Positions 42,183 to 50,944 of a DNA stretch of 64,000 nt are shown in pieces; the first letter of the stretch is position 1, and each line of letters begins with the position of its first letter. The notes under the pieces were generated by a model. It ran no database searches. It saw only the letters and a list, made by a program, of their open reading frames with translations, and had not been told where the DNA came from. The translations under genes and the position numbers were made by a program. The DNA lies in the NCBI RefSeq assembly GCF_021341665.1, contig NZ_JAJTTH010000006.1:372001-436000 (forward strand). Reading direction: 5' to 3'. Source of the DNA: Pseudomonas sp. Au-Pse12 (GTDB taxonomy: Bacteria > Pseudomonadota > Gammaproteobacteria > Pseudomonadales > Pseudomonadaceae).

Positions 42183-44441
42183 TCAGAAGTCCTTGCGCAA
42201 CTGCACGCCGAAGTAACGTTCGTCGTCCCGGGGCACGGCGCGGTAGATGTAGTTGCCGCCACTGGCCAGCAACGGCGAATAGGACTTGTCAGCCAGGTTC
42301 TTGCCGAGCAATGCCACGCGCCAGCCGTCGTTGTAGTCGGCCAGGGCGATGCTGGCGTTCCAGATGCCGTAGGCGCCCTGCCGGGTGTCGGGGTTTTGGC
42401 TGATGTCGTACTGCACTTCGCTTTGCCAGCTGTAGTCGGTGCCCAACTCAAGATCCAGGCCGTTATCCAGGGGAATGCTGTAGTCGGCCCGCACGTAGCT
42501 TTTCCAATCCGGGCTGAAGGGCAACGGCTTGCCGTTGACGTTGCAGGAAGCCGCCGCGCCCGCCGGGCAGGCGAACGCGTCGATGCGCGCCCGGGTGTAG
42601 GCCAGGGCCCCGGAGAGCTTCAATTGCTGGGTGGCCTGCAGGGCGTAGTCCAGCTCGACGCCCTCACTGCTGACGCGGCCGGCGTTGATCAGGCGGGTCA
42701 CCACCTGCCCGGCCACGGTGTCGAAGAAGTTGGCCTGGTAGTTGTCGTACTCGCTGCGGAACACCGCGAGGTTGGTGGTCAGGCGGTTGTTCCAGCCGCT
42801 GGCCTTGATCCCCGCTTCCCAGGTGTTGGAAGTCTCTGGCTTGAGCGCATCGGTGTCCCGCGGCTGCATGTTGAAGAACACGTTGTAGGCCGGGCCCTTG
42901 TAGCCTCGGGAATAGGTCAGGTAGCTGGTGACGGTGGGGCTGAGGTCGTACTGCAGGCCCAGGCGACCGGACCAGCCATCCTCGTCCACCGAGCCCGAGC
43001 TCCGGGTGCCGGGCTGGATCCCGCTGACCGTGGTCGCTGACGTCGACACCCGACGGTGGTCGTATTTCAGGTCGTCATGAGTCCAGCGCAAACCGGCGAT
43101 ACCGCGAAAGTCCTCGGTGAAATTCAGGGTGCTTTCGCCGAAGACCGCGTAGCTGTCGTTGGTGGTGCTGTAGTCGGCAATCCCGCGGTTGACGCTGGTG
43201 GTCGTGGTCAGGGTGCGCTGGTAGGTTTCCTCGTCCTTGCCGTGCAGGTAGAACAAGCCGCCGACGTACTCCAGGAACTGCCCCTTGGGCGAGGCCAGGC
43301 GCAGCTCCTGCGAGTACTGGTTGTAGTCCAGGTCACCCTTGTCGGCGGTCCCGGGAAACGCCGCGGTGACCGTACCAAGACGGTCGCCATCCTGGTACTG
43401 GGTGTTGTTCCAGCCGCGCCAGGCGGTGATGGACGTCAAGGTGTAGTCGCCGAGGTTCCAGTCCAGTTGGCCGGACAGGCCCTTGTTGATGTCGTCCACA
43501 TGGGTGCGGGTATCGGTGTTGATATCGCGGTTGTCGCTGCTGGCCCGCGCCGGGCCCAGGGCATTGGCGAAGGCCGGGGTCAGGGCCTTGCTGACCACGC
43601 CATTGGGCGCGTCGTCATGGGACTGCATGTAGTCCGCCGCCAGGGTGAACTTGAGGTCGGCGCTAGGGGTGAATTCCAGCTTGCCGCGCACGCCCTTGCG
43701 GTTGTAGCCGTTGACCTCCTGGCCGTTGTGGCGGTTGTCCACATTGCCGTCGTAACTGCCGAACAAGGTGGTGACCGAACCCTTGAGGACATCGGGAACC
43801 AGGCTGCCGCCAATGCCGAAGCGGGTACGGCTTTCATTGCCGCTGTAATAGGACTGGTCGATGTAGCCGTGGGTCTCGGCGGAAGGCGCCTTGGTCACGA
43901 TATTCAGCACCCCGGCCGAAGCGTTCTTGCCGAACAGGGTACCCTGGGGACCGCGCAGCACCTCGATGCGCTCCAGGTCCAGCAGGTCCAGGGTGGCCTG
44001 GCCGGGACGCCCGTAGACCACACCGTCGATCACCGTCGCGACCGTCGGCTCCACCCCCGGCGAAGTGGAAATGGTGCCCACGCCGCGGATGAACAGCGAG
44101 GTGTCCTTGTTCGAGGCCCCGGTGCGGAAATTCAGCGATGGCACCTGCTGCACGATGCTCGCCACGCCGTTGCGGTTGTCCCGCTCCAGCTGCTCGCCAT
44201 CCACCACCGAAACCGCCACCGGGACTTTCTGCAGCGATTCTTCGCGGCGGGTGGCGGTGACCGTCACCGACTTCAGGGTCGGCTCCTGATCCTGCGCCGT
44301 GGCCGCGCTTTCGCCGGCCAGGGCCGCTGGCAACGGCAATGCCGCCAGGCCCGCCAACAGCCAGCCCAGATGCGAGCGCGAGGCCGTGGTGCCACGGATC
44401 GAATGCGCGAGTCGGTGTTGCTCCCCATGAAATATCTGCAT
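42183..44441 (-). CDS. TonB-dependent outer-membrane receptor
   Basis: A 752-residue receptor: signal region ending ALPLPAALAGESA, a TonB box (LKSVTVTATRREES), a plug domain (IEVLRGPQGTLFGKNASAGV) and a 22-strand barrel ending in an aromatic residue (RYFGVQLRKDF). The start at 44441 follows AGCAGGTG and removes 32 upstream residues with no signal character. The receptor faces a LacI regulator and a perfect LacI operator, which suggests it takes up a sugar-like or other specific organic ligand, not only an iron chelate. Ligand unknown. Confidence 0.9.
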   Translation of the reverse strand: MQIFHGEQHRLAHSIRGTTASRSHLGWLLAGLAALPLPAALAGESAATAQDQEPTLKSVTVTATRREESLQKVPVAVSVVDGEQLERDNRNGVASIVQQVPSLNFRTGASNKDTSLFIRGVGTISTSPGVEPTVATVIDGVVYGRPGQATLDLLDLERIEVLRGPQGTLFGKNASAGVLNIVTKAPSAETHGYIDQSYYSGNESRTRFGIGGSLVPDVLKGSVTTLFGSYDGNVDNRHNGQEVNGYNRKGVRGKLEFTPSADLKFTLAADYMQSHDDAPNGVVSKALTPAFANALGPARASSDNRDINTDTRTHVDDINKGLSGQLDWNLGDYTLTSITAWRGWNNTQYQDGDRLGTVTAAFPGTADKGDLDYNQYSQELRLASPKGQFLEYVGGLFYLHGKDEETYQRTLTTTTSVNRGIADYSTTNDSYAVFGESTLNFTEDFRGIAGLRWTHDDLKYDHRRVSTSATTVSGIQPGTRSSGSVDEDGWSGRLGLQYDLSPTVTSYLTYSRGYKGPAYNVFFNMQPRDTDALKPETSNTWEAGIKASGWNNRLTTNLAVFRSEYDNYQANFFDTVAGQVVTRLINAGRVSSEGVELDYALQATQQLKLSGALAYTRARIDAFACPAGAAASCNVNGKPLPFSPDWKSYVRADYSIPLDNGLDLELGTDYSWQSEVQYDISQNPDTRQGAYGIWNASIALADYNDGWRVALLGKNLADKSYSPLLASGGNYIYRAVPRDDERYFGVQLRKDF

Positions 44442-44544
44442 GCTGCACCTGCTGGAAAATGCCCCGAACCACTGCCGATCTGCGCCGGCAGCGCCTGAAA
44501 TCTGTCTTGGGCATTCGCTCGAGCGAGTAGCAGACATGACGCTT

Positions 44545-44558
44545 TGTTAGCGCTAACA
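44545..44558. promoter_or_regulatory. LacI-family operator TGTTAGCGCTAACA
   Basis: A perfect 14-base palindrome with the TGTTA-N4-TAACA form known for GntR/IdnR members of the LacI family in E. coli. It lies 104 bases before the TonB receptor start and 89 before the divergent LacI gene, where it can control both. Confidence 0.75.
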
Positions 44559-44572
44559 TCGCCAGTATCGAC

Positions 44573-44590
44573 ACGCTCTACATAGAGCGT
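44573..44590. promoter_or_regulatory. Second palindrome ACGCTCTA-CA-TAGAGCGT
   Basis: Eight-base perfect arms with a two-base centre, 14 bases from the LacI operator. A different sequence, so a second regulator or an RNA hairpin is possible. Confidence 0.5.
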
Positions 44591-44646
44591 CCAATACTGA
44601 AAAATTACTTTTATATGCCTTTTGGTTCAGTCCAAGGAGCGCGCTC

Positions 44647-45693
44647 ATGACCACTGACCCAGCACCTGGCCGCAAGCGCCGCGGCGCCGGCCGCGTGACC
44701 TTGAACACCGTGGCGCGCCAGGCCGGGGTCTCGGCGATCACCGTGTCGCGCTACTTCAACCAGCCCGAGAGCGTCTCCGCCGAACGTCGAGAACGCATCG
44801 CCGCCGTGGTGGCCGAACTCGGCTACGTGCCCAATCTGGTGGCCGGTGGCTTGGCCTCGGCCCGGGGCAGAATCGTCGCCATGGTCATTCCGAACATTTC
44901 CGGGCCGATCTTCGCCCAGACCATCCAGGGCTTCAGCGACACCCTCAGCCGCCACGGCTATCAGCTGCTGCTGGCCTCCAGCTACTTCGACGAGAAACAG
45001 GAAGAGAGCGCGGTACGGGCCTTTCTCGGCTGGTCACCGGCAGCCCTGGTGCTGACCAGCCACTTCCACAGCCCGGGCACGGAAAAGATGCTCGCCGAAG
45101 CCGAGATCCCGCTGATCGAAACCTGGGATTACCAGCCACAGCGCCAGCCCATGCAGATCGGCTTCTGCCACTTTCAAGTGGGGGTCAGCGCGGTTCGCCA
45201 CCTGCACGCCAAGGGCTACCGGCGCATTGCCTTCGTGCAGAACAGCGCGCCTGGCGACTACAGCGCCCTGGAGCGCCGCGATGGCTATCTCGCCACGCTG
45301 AAAGAGCTGGAGTTGCCACCTCGGGTGTTTGCCCCGGATCCCGACCGCCTCCCGTTCGAAGCGGGCAAGCAGGCCATGGAGGCCCTGATGAGCGCCTCAC
45401 CGCGCCCCGACGCCATCATCTTCGCCAACGACAACCTGGCCGCCGGCGGCCTGCTGGCGGGGCAACGCGCCGGGCTGAAGATTCCAGAGGACTGCGCGGT
45501 GCTGGGCTTTGGCGACTACCCCTTTGCCCAGATGCTGCTGCCCAGCCTGAGCACCATCCAGCCACCGGCGCTGGAGATCGGCGTACTGGCCGCGACCCGG
45601 GTCCTGGAAAGCCTCGGGGTGCTGCCGACCCGCGCGCCGGTGCAGCGCCTGAACCTGCTGCAATGCCGAGTGATCGAACGCGAAAGCACCTAG
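44647..45693 (+). CDS. LacI-family transcriptional regulator (GntR-like)
   Basis: A 348-residue repressor: N-terminal LacI HTH and hinge (TLNTVARQAGVSAITVSRYF, then AELGYVPNLVAGGLAS) and a periplasmic-binding-protein-like effector domain. In the HTH the segment SAITVSRYFN contacts DNA. It lies divergent from the TonB receptor gene, with the matching operator between them. Effector is unknown; overall wording resembles the gluconate repressor GntR. Confidence 0.92.
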   Translation: MTTDPAPGRKRRGAGRVTLNTVARQAGVSAITVSRYFNQPESVSAERRERIAAVVAELGYVPNLVAGGLASARGRIVAMVIPNISGPIFAQTIQGFSDTLSRHGYQLLLASSYFDEKQEESAVRAFLGWSPAALVLTSHFHSPGTEKMLAEAEIPLIETWDYQPQRQPMQIGFCHFQVGVSAVRHLHAKGYRRIAFVQNSAPGDYSALERRDGYLATLKELELPPRVFAPDPDRLPFEAGKQAMEALMSASPRPDAIIFANDNLAAGGLLAGQRAGLKIPEDCAVLGFGDYPFAQMLLPSLSTIQPPALEIGVLAATRVLESLGVLPTRAPVQRLNLLQCRVIEREST

Positions 45694-45695
45694 CC

Positions 45696-45773
45696 TCAGG
45701 CCGACAGTTCGCGCAGCGCCGCGGCGGCCAGGAACCCGGAACGCGAGCTGTAGCGATGGTCACGCTTGATTAA
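45696..45773 (-). pseudogene. 3' remnant of a HicB-type antitoxin gene
   Basis: The 25 codons before a TGA at 45696-45698 (minus strand) read RYSSRSGFLAAAALREL near the end, which resembles the ribbon-helix-helix C-terminus of HicB antitoxins. An in-frame stop lies directly upstream at 45774-45776, so nothing of the N-terminal domain or of hicA remains. It ends three bases from the LacI stop. The similarity is from memory of the family pattern, so this is a tentative call. Confidence 0.45.
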
Positions 45774-45952
45774 TCAATACGCTGATAGCCCAATGCCTGC
45801 TCATGAGCACGGGAGACGGCTGGCCGACCAAGAACCCCGTCTCCTTGCATCAGATGGTCTGGTTTGCCGCCTATGCTGCATGGACAGGTCGACAAACACC
45901 CCGTGCCGGCCAGCGCGATGCCGTCCGACCGCTCCTGCAGGAGACGCTTTCC

Positions 45953-46210
45953 ATGCACACCACCATCATCATCACCTTCGGCCTGATTCTGCTGGCGCTG
46001 CTGCTGTTCATCGGCGAGCGGCTGGGCTTTTCCCGATCGATATTGGGCTTTGGATTTAGCGGGTTGTGGCTGGCGTTGACGGTGATCAACGGCGCGGCGG
46101 GGATGGTCACCGCCCATCAGCCCCTGAGATCGGAACTGATGGTCGGCAGCCTGGTGTTTGCCGTACCGGTGCTGGCCCTGGTGCTCTACCTGCTGTTCAC
46201 CAGGGCCTGA
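45953..46210 (+). CDS. Small hypothetical membrane protein
   Basis: An 85-residue protein with three hydrophobic segments (IIITFGLILLALLLFIGERL, ILGFGFSGLWLALTVIN, MVGSLVFAVPVLALVLYLLF) and no other motif. CAGGAG precedes the ATG by nine bases. It is convergent with betT, with only nine bases between the stops. Function unknown; I see no family name that is safe. Confidence 0.7.
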   Translation: MHTTIIITFGLILLALLLFIGERLGFSRSILGFGFSGLWLALTVINGAAGMVTAHQPLRSELMVGSLVFAVPVLALVLYLLFTRA

Positions 46211-46219
46211 GCGCCTGGC

Positions 46220-48220
46220 TCAGCGCACCAGGTGCAGGAACTGCATGTGGCGTTCGTACTGGTCGAGGATGTCGTTGATGATCTGCTCCTTGCTGTAGCC
46301 CATCAGGTCGTAATCCTGACTGCCCTCGGCCAGATGCACCTCGGCCCGGTAGTAGCGGCGGTTGCGCAGCTCTTTGGGGCCCATGCCGCCACGGGCGAAG
46401 GACGGGGTGAAGTAGCCGCGCATCTGCACCTGGTAGATGAACGGGTGCTGGTCGCCATGGCCGATTTCCAGGCTCACGCTGTCGTTGGCCGGGTCCGGCT
46501 GGGTCACCACGTTCAGGCCTTTCTCGACGAACACCGCGGTCACCTCTTCGATGGCCGGGCGCACCGTCTGGTCGAGGAAGCGATACACCTCATCGCGTGA
46601 CGGGAAGTGCACCGCCTGGCTCAGTCGCTGGCGCCAGCCGCCCTTACCGCGCCGCGAAGGCGCGACCGGCGCCAGGGAATGCAGTTGGGCAATGCGCCGC
46701 TGCGACTCCAGGTAGAACGCCTTGTGCAGCCCCCACATCATCATCAGCAGGATCAGCGAGAACGGCAGCGAGGTCAGCACCACCGCCGACTTCAGCGAAT
46801 CGATGCTGCCGGCGAACAACAGCGCGCTGGTGACCAGCGCGGTCATCGCACCCCAGAACACCCGCAGCCATTTCGGCCCGTCCTCGTCGGCGTTGCCGCC
46901 CCTGGCCGACAGGGTCGAGAGCACCACGGTGCCGGAGTCCGCCGAGGTGACGAAGAACACGAAGCTGATGAACACCGTGACCGCGATCACGGTCTTGCTC
47001 CAGGGGTAGGTTTCCAGCAGCAGGTAGAGGGTCATCGACGGGTTGTCGATGGCCGACAGGCCCAGGGCGCTCATGCCGTGGTTGAGCACCTGGTCGATGG
47101 CGCTGTTGCCGAAGATCGACATCCACGCCAGGGTGAAGCCCAGGGGAATCAGCAGCACGCCGAAGACGAACTCGCGAATGGTCCGGCCCCGCGAGATCCG
47201 CGCGATGAACAGCCCCACGAACGGCGACCAGGCAATCCACCAGGCCCAGTAGAACACCGTCCAGCCGCCCAGCCAGTCACTGGGTTTGTTATAGGCGTAG
47301 ACGTCGAAACTCTTGACCGGCAAGGCACCCAGGTAATCCCCCAGGTTCTGGATCAGGGTGTTGAGCAGGTGCTGGGTGGGGCCGGCGAACAGCACGAACA
47401 GCAGCAGCGCCACCGCCAGCAACATGTTGATGTCGGACATCACCCGCACGCCCTTGTCGACTCCCGACACCGCGACAATGATCGCCGCGCCCATCATCAG
47501 GGTGATCAGGCCGACCTGAATCCACTGGGTGTGAGCGATGCCGAACAGGTAGTCGAGGCCGGAGTTCAAGTGCAGCACGCCAAAGCCCATGTCGGCGCCC
47601 AGGCCGAACACCGTGGCGATGATGCCGAAGCCGTCCACCGCGTAGCCGATGGGGCCGTTGATGCGCTTGCCGATCAGCGGGTACAGCGCCGAACGCAGGG
47701 CCAGCGGCAGGTTATGCCGGTAGGCGAAGTAGGCCAGGGCCATGCCGACGAAGGCGAACACCCCCCAGCCGTGCAAGCCCCAGTGCAGGAACAGCAACTG
47801 CATGCCCTGGCGCGCCGCCTCGGCGGTGCCGGCCTCGCCCTGGGGCGGTTGCAGCATGTGGGTCAGGGGTTCGGAAACGCAGAAGAAGAACAGGGTGATG
47901 CTGATCCCGGCGGCGAACAGCATGCCGGCCCAGGACAGGTAACTGAACTCGGGTTCGTCGTGGTCGGCACCGAGCTTGATCTTGCCGTAGCCGGACAAGG
48001 CGGTGACCACCACGAAGACCAGGTACAGGGTCATCGCCAGCATGTAGTACCAGCCGACCGTATTGGCCGCCCAGTTTTGCGCCGCCAGGAGCCAGGCGCC
48101 GGCCTGTTCCGGCATGGAAATCACCACCACGCCGAAGATCAGGATAAAGCTCGCGGCGAAGTAGAACACCGGAGGGTTCATGCGAATAAGGCTATTCGCG
48201 GAGCTGGATGGCGCACTCAT
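46220..48220 (-). CDS. betT: BCCT-family choline transporter BetT
   Basis: A 666-residue proton-coupled choline importer, the first step of glycine betaine synthesis or choline catabolism. It has about 12 membrane segments, the BCCT substrate-box (WTVFYWAWWIAWSPFVGLFI) and the long cytoplasmic C-terminal domain, from about residue 510, that senses osmotic strength in BetT-type proteins. Length matches BetT. A long palindrome containing CGTTCAA half-sites lies 93 bases upstream, as expected for BetI control. No betIBA genes are in the window. Confidence 0.93.
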   Translation of the reverse strand: MSAPSSSANSLIRMNPPVFYFAASFILIFGVVVISMPEQAGAWLLAAQNWAANTVGWYYMLAMTLYLVFVVVTALSGYGKIKLGADHDEPEFSYLSWAGMLFAAGISITLFFFCVSEPLTHMLQPPQGEAGTAEAARQGMQLLFLHWGLHGWGVFAFVGMALAYFAYRHNLPLALRSALYPLIGKRINGPIGYAVDGFGIIATVFGLGADMGFGVLHLNSGLDYLFGIAHTQWIQVGLITLMMGAAIIVAVSGVDKGVRVMSDINMLLAVALLLFVLFAGPTQHLLNTLIQNLGDYLGALPVKSFDVYAYNKPSDWLGGWTVFYWAWWIAWSPFVGLFIARISRGRTIREFVFGVLLIPLGFTLAWMSIFGNSAIDQVLNHGMSALGLSAIDNPSMTLYLLLETYPWSKTVIAVTVFISFVFFVTSADSGTVVLSTLSARGGNADEDGPKWLRVFWGAMTALVTSALLFAGSIDSLKSAVVLTSLPFSLILLMMMWGLHKAFYLESQRRIAQLHSLAPVAPSRRGKGGWRQRLSQAVHFPSRDEVYRFLDQTVRPAIEEVTAVFVEKGLNVVTQPDPANDSVSLEIGHGDQHPFIYQVQMRGYFTPSFARGGMGPKELRNRRYYRAEVHLAEGSQDYDLMGYSKEQIINDILDQYERHMQFLHLVR

Positions 48221-48312
48221 GAACGGTGCACCTCGAAGGGATGAAACACGGCTGAAATGTACGGACTCAGCAAAGGCAAGCCTCCTGTTGTGAGCGGGCA
48301 GCGAACCACCGG

Positions 48313-48340
48313 TTTAACTTGAACTAGCGTTCAAGTTAAA
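48313..48340 (-). promoter_or_regulatory. Candidate BetI operator upstream of betT
   Basis: TTTAACTTGAAC, spacer TAGC, GTTCAAGTTAAA: perfect 12-base arms. A further CGTTCAAG half-site follows at 48351-48358. BetI, a TetR-family choline-responsive repressor, is known to bind sites containing CGTTCAA; the assignment to BetI is an inference from the target gene. Confidence 0.65.
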
Positions 48341-48514
48341 CATGGATAGGCGTTCAAGGACTAATCGCAGGGCTCAGCGGTACTGTTCAGTACGCTAGCT
48401 CAGGGAAGGGTATGACGGATGGCGAACGGAATCGTTCAGCCGAAAAAACCGCCGCAGGCTGTGTGTGGCGGTTGATCGTCAAGCCAGGTCCTGCGGACCT
48501 TTTCGCAGACTCGC

Positions 48515-48669
48515 GGGCTCGGCAGCGGCTACAAGAAGCCGGTGCGGCGGGAGGCATGGACGCCTCTGTAGCCGCTGCCGCAGGCTGCGAACGAGCCGCA
48601 GGCTCGCCGGCGATCGCACCACCGCCGAGGCCCCTGCGGTGCCTAGCGCAGCCTGCGGCAGCGGCTACA
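48515..48669. repeat. REP/REPIN cluster, family C
   Basis: GGCAGCGGCTACAAG at 48520-48534, GTAGCCGCTGCCGCAGGCTG at 48568-48587 and its inverted copy CAGCCTGCGGCAGCGGCTAC at 48649-48668. The last two form a perfect inverted pair about 60 bases apart. Same family as 32699-32838. Confidence 0.8.
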
Positions 48670-48680
48670 GGAGGCCTGTC

Positions 48681-49607
48681 CTACTTCTGCGAGCCGTCGT
48701 CGTGCTGCAGGTTGGCCTGGGTCAGGTTGCAGCCGGCCGGCACGCTGCGGGTCAGCCAGACGTTGCCACCAATGGTCGAGCCCTTGCCGATGGTGATGCG
48801 CCCGAGAATGGTCGCGCCGGCGTAGATCACCACGTCGTCCTCGACAATCGGGTGGCGCGGGTGGCCCTTCTGCAACTGGCCGTCTTCGTCCGCCGGGAAG
48901 CGCTTGGCGCCCAGGGTCACCGCCTGGTAGATGCGCACCCGCTCACCGATGATCGCGGTCTCGCCGATCACCACGCCCGTGCCGTGGTCGATGAAGAAGC
49001 TGCGGCCGATCTGCGCCCCCGGGTGAATGTCGATGCCGGTGGCCGAGTGAGCGATTTCCGAGCTGATCCGCGCCAGCAACGGCAGGCCGGCACGGTACAA
49101 ATGGTGCGCCAGGCGGTGATGAATCACCGCCAGGATGCCCGGGTAGCACAGCAGCACTTCATCGACGCTGCGGGCCGCCGGGTCACCGTGGTAGGCGGCC
49201 AGCACGTCGGTGTCCAGCAACACCCGCAGGCCCGGCAGGGCCAGGGCGAAATCCTGGATCAGGCGAATCGCCCGGGCGTTGACCTCGGCGTCCGCCTCGC
49301 CGTTCTGCCGGGCCACGTAACGCAGCTCCAGGCGCGCCTGGGCCAGCAACGCATTGAGCGCCGCGTCCAGGGTGTGGCCGACGTAAAAGTCTTCACTCTC
49401 TTCGCGCAGGTCCACCGGCCCCAGGCGCATGGGGAACAGGGCGCCGCACAGGGCCTCGAGGATCTCCGCCATGGCCGCTCGCGACGGCAGCTCACGCCCG
49501 CCCTGCTCGCCGCTGACCCGACCGTTGCGGCTACGCCACTGATCACGGGCATCACGCAGTTGGCCAACGATGGTCTGCAACTGCCAATGGCTGGAACGCT
49601 CGCTCAC
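48681..49607 (-). CDS. epsC: Serine O-acetyltransferase EpsC/SrpH type
   Basis: Makes O-acetylserine from serine and acetyl-CoA, the carbon precursor of cysteine. The 308-residue protein has an N-terminal helical domain and a left-handed beta-helix of hexapeptide repeats from about residue 190 (ATGIDIHPGAQIGRSFFIDH, IGETAIIGERVRIYQAVTLG), ending with a short His/Asp tail (NLQHDDGSQK). Larger than CysE, as in EpsC. GTG at 49607 follows GAGGAG. Divergent from the D-cysteine desulfhydrase gene; both handle cysteine. Confidence 0.92.
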   Translation of the reverse strand: MSERSSHWQLQTIVGQLRDARDQWRSRNGRVSGEQGGRELPSRAAMAEILEALCGALFPMRLGPVDLREESEDFYVGHTLDAALNALLAQARLELRYVARQNGEADAEVNARAIRLIQDFALALPGLRVLLDTDVLAAYHGDPAARSVDEVLLCYPGILAVIHHRLAHHLYRAGLPLLARISSEIAHSATGIDIHPGAQIGRSFFIDHGTGVVIGETAIIGERVRIYQAVTLGAKRFPADEDGQLQKGHPRHPIVEDDVVIYAGATILGRITIGKGSTIGGNVWLTRSVPAGCNLTQANLQHDDGSQK

Positions 49608-49796
49608 GATAAGACTCCTCACTCGGGCGGCCGGACAATCGGGCCGCGCAAACGGCGATCACTTTACGCCCCGTCAGGGCGAGGTTTAAGAACTAATTGT
49701 TCGGCACCAAGCACTTTTTCGCATAAGCGATTGGCGGTTGCCCGGCCAAATATCGCTGCCTATAGTCCTTGCACCTTCCCTGCTCCGTGCGGACTC

Positions 49797-50792
49797 ATGA
49801 TCAAACAACAGCTTGCCCGCTTTAACCGTCTCGACCTGCTCGGTCACACCACCGCCCTGGAAAAACTCGAACGCTTGTCGGCCTGGGTCGGTCGCGATAT
49901 CTACGTCAAGCGCGACGACACCACGCCCCTGGCCATGGGCGGCAACAAGCTGCGCAAGCTCGAATACCTGGCCGCCGATGCCCTGGCCCAAGGCGCCGAC
50001 ACCCTGATCACCGCCGGGGCGATCCAGTCCAACCACGTGCGCCAGACCGCGGCCCTGGCCGCCAAGCTCGGCCTGGGTTGCGTGGCCCTGCTGGAAAACC
50101 CCATCGGCACCGAAGACCCCAGCTACCTGGGCAACGGCAACCGCCTGCTGCTGGACCTGTTCGACGCCAAGGTCGAGTTGGTGGAAAACCTCGACCAGGC
50201 CGACGCACAGTTGCAGGCCCTGGCCGCGCGCCTGCGCAGCAACGGCAAGAAACCCTACCTGGTGCCCATCGGCGGCTCCAACGCCCTGGGCGCGCTGGGT
50301 TACGTGCGCGCCGGCCTGGAGCTGGCGCAGCAGATCGAAGACAGCGGCCTGGAATTCGCCGCGGTGGTCCTGGCCTCCGGCAGCGCCGGCACCCACAGCG
50401 GCCTGGCCCTGGCCTTGAGCGAAGTGCTACCACAGTTGCCGGTGATCGGCGTGACCGTCTCGCGCAGCGACGAGGATCAGCGGCCCAAGGTCCAGGGCCT
50501 GGCCGAGCGCACCGCCGAACTGCTGGGGGTGAATCTGCCGGCGGCGTTCAACGTGCAACTGTGGGACGAATACTTCGCCCCCCGTTACGGCGAACCCAAT
50601 GCCGGCACCCTGGCCGCCGTCAAGTTGCTGGCCAGCCAGGAAGGCCTGTTGCTGGACCCGGTCTACACCGGCAAGGCCATGGCCGGCCTGCTGGATGGCG
50701 TTGGCCGCCAGCGCTTCAACGATGGCCCGATCATTTTCCTGCACACCGGCGGCGCCCCGGCTCTGTTCGCCTACCCCGGCGCCTTCGCCTGA
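49797..50792 (+). CDS. dcyD: D-cysteine desulfhydrase (PLP-dependent)
   Basis: Splits D-cysteine to pyruvate, ammonia and sulfide. The 331-residue protein is of the ACC deaminase/D-cysteine desulfhydrase family: DIYVKRDDTTPLAMGGNKLR holds the PLP lysine near residue 51, QSNHVRQTAALAAKLGL follows, and LASGSAGTHSGLALAL binds the cofactor phosphate. Start at 49797 gives family length. In E. coli dcyD is next to the cystine transporter genes, as here (tcyJLN follow). Confidence 0.93.
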   Translation: MIKQQLARFNRLDLLGHTTALEKLERLSAWVGRDIYVKRDDTTPLAMGGNKLRKLEYLAADALAQGADTLITAGAIQSNHVRQTAALAAKLGLGCVALLENPIGTEDPSYLGNGNRLLLDLFDAKVELVENLDQADAQLQALAARLRSNGKKPYLVPIGGSNALGALGYVRAGLELAQQIEDSGLEFAAVVLASGSAGTHSGLALALSEVLPQLPVIGVTVSRSDEDQRPKVQGLAERTAELLGVNLPAAFNVQLWDEYFAPRYGEPNAGTLAAVKLLASQEGLLLDPVYTGKAMAGLLDGVGRQRFNDGPIIFLHTGGAPALFAYPGAFA

Positions 50793-50797
50793 CCCGC

Positions 50798-50879
50798 AGG
50801 AGCCGGCTTGCCGGCGAAGAGGCCCACAGGCCTTGCACCGGCCTCGGGGACGCCTTTGCTGGCAAGCCAGCGCCTACGA
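50798..50879. repeat. REP pair, family A
   Basis: GAGCCGGCTTGCCGGCGAAG (50801-50820) and the opposed GCTGGCAAGCCAGCGCCTAC (50858-50877), with GGCCCACAGGCC-like inner arms between. Confidence 0.65.
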
Positions 50880-50944
50880 GGGGGATGGCCCACGGACAAC
50901 CAAACAAAAAGGAATAACAAAGTGAATTTATATTATTTTTAAAC

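Larger units (their letters stand above)
48221..48680. other. Gap between betT and epsC: operator and REP pairs, no gene
   Basis: 460 bases without a credible gene. The left part holds the betT control region with the 28-base palindrome at 48313-48340; the right part, 48515-48669, is almost wholly family C REP sequence. Confidence 0.6.

Noticed and set aside
48515..48669. Possible CRISPR or tandem repeat array
   Set aside because: The repeats are inverted REP pairs of few copies with no regular spacers and no cas genes.
48412..48825. Plus-strand frame of 137 codons between betT and epsC
   Set aside because: It reads through REP sequence and into the 3' end of epsC in antisense.
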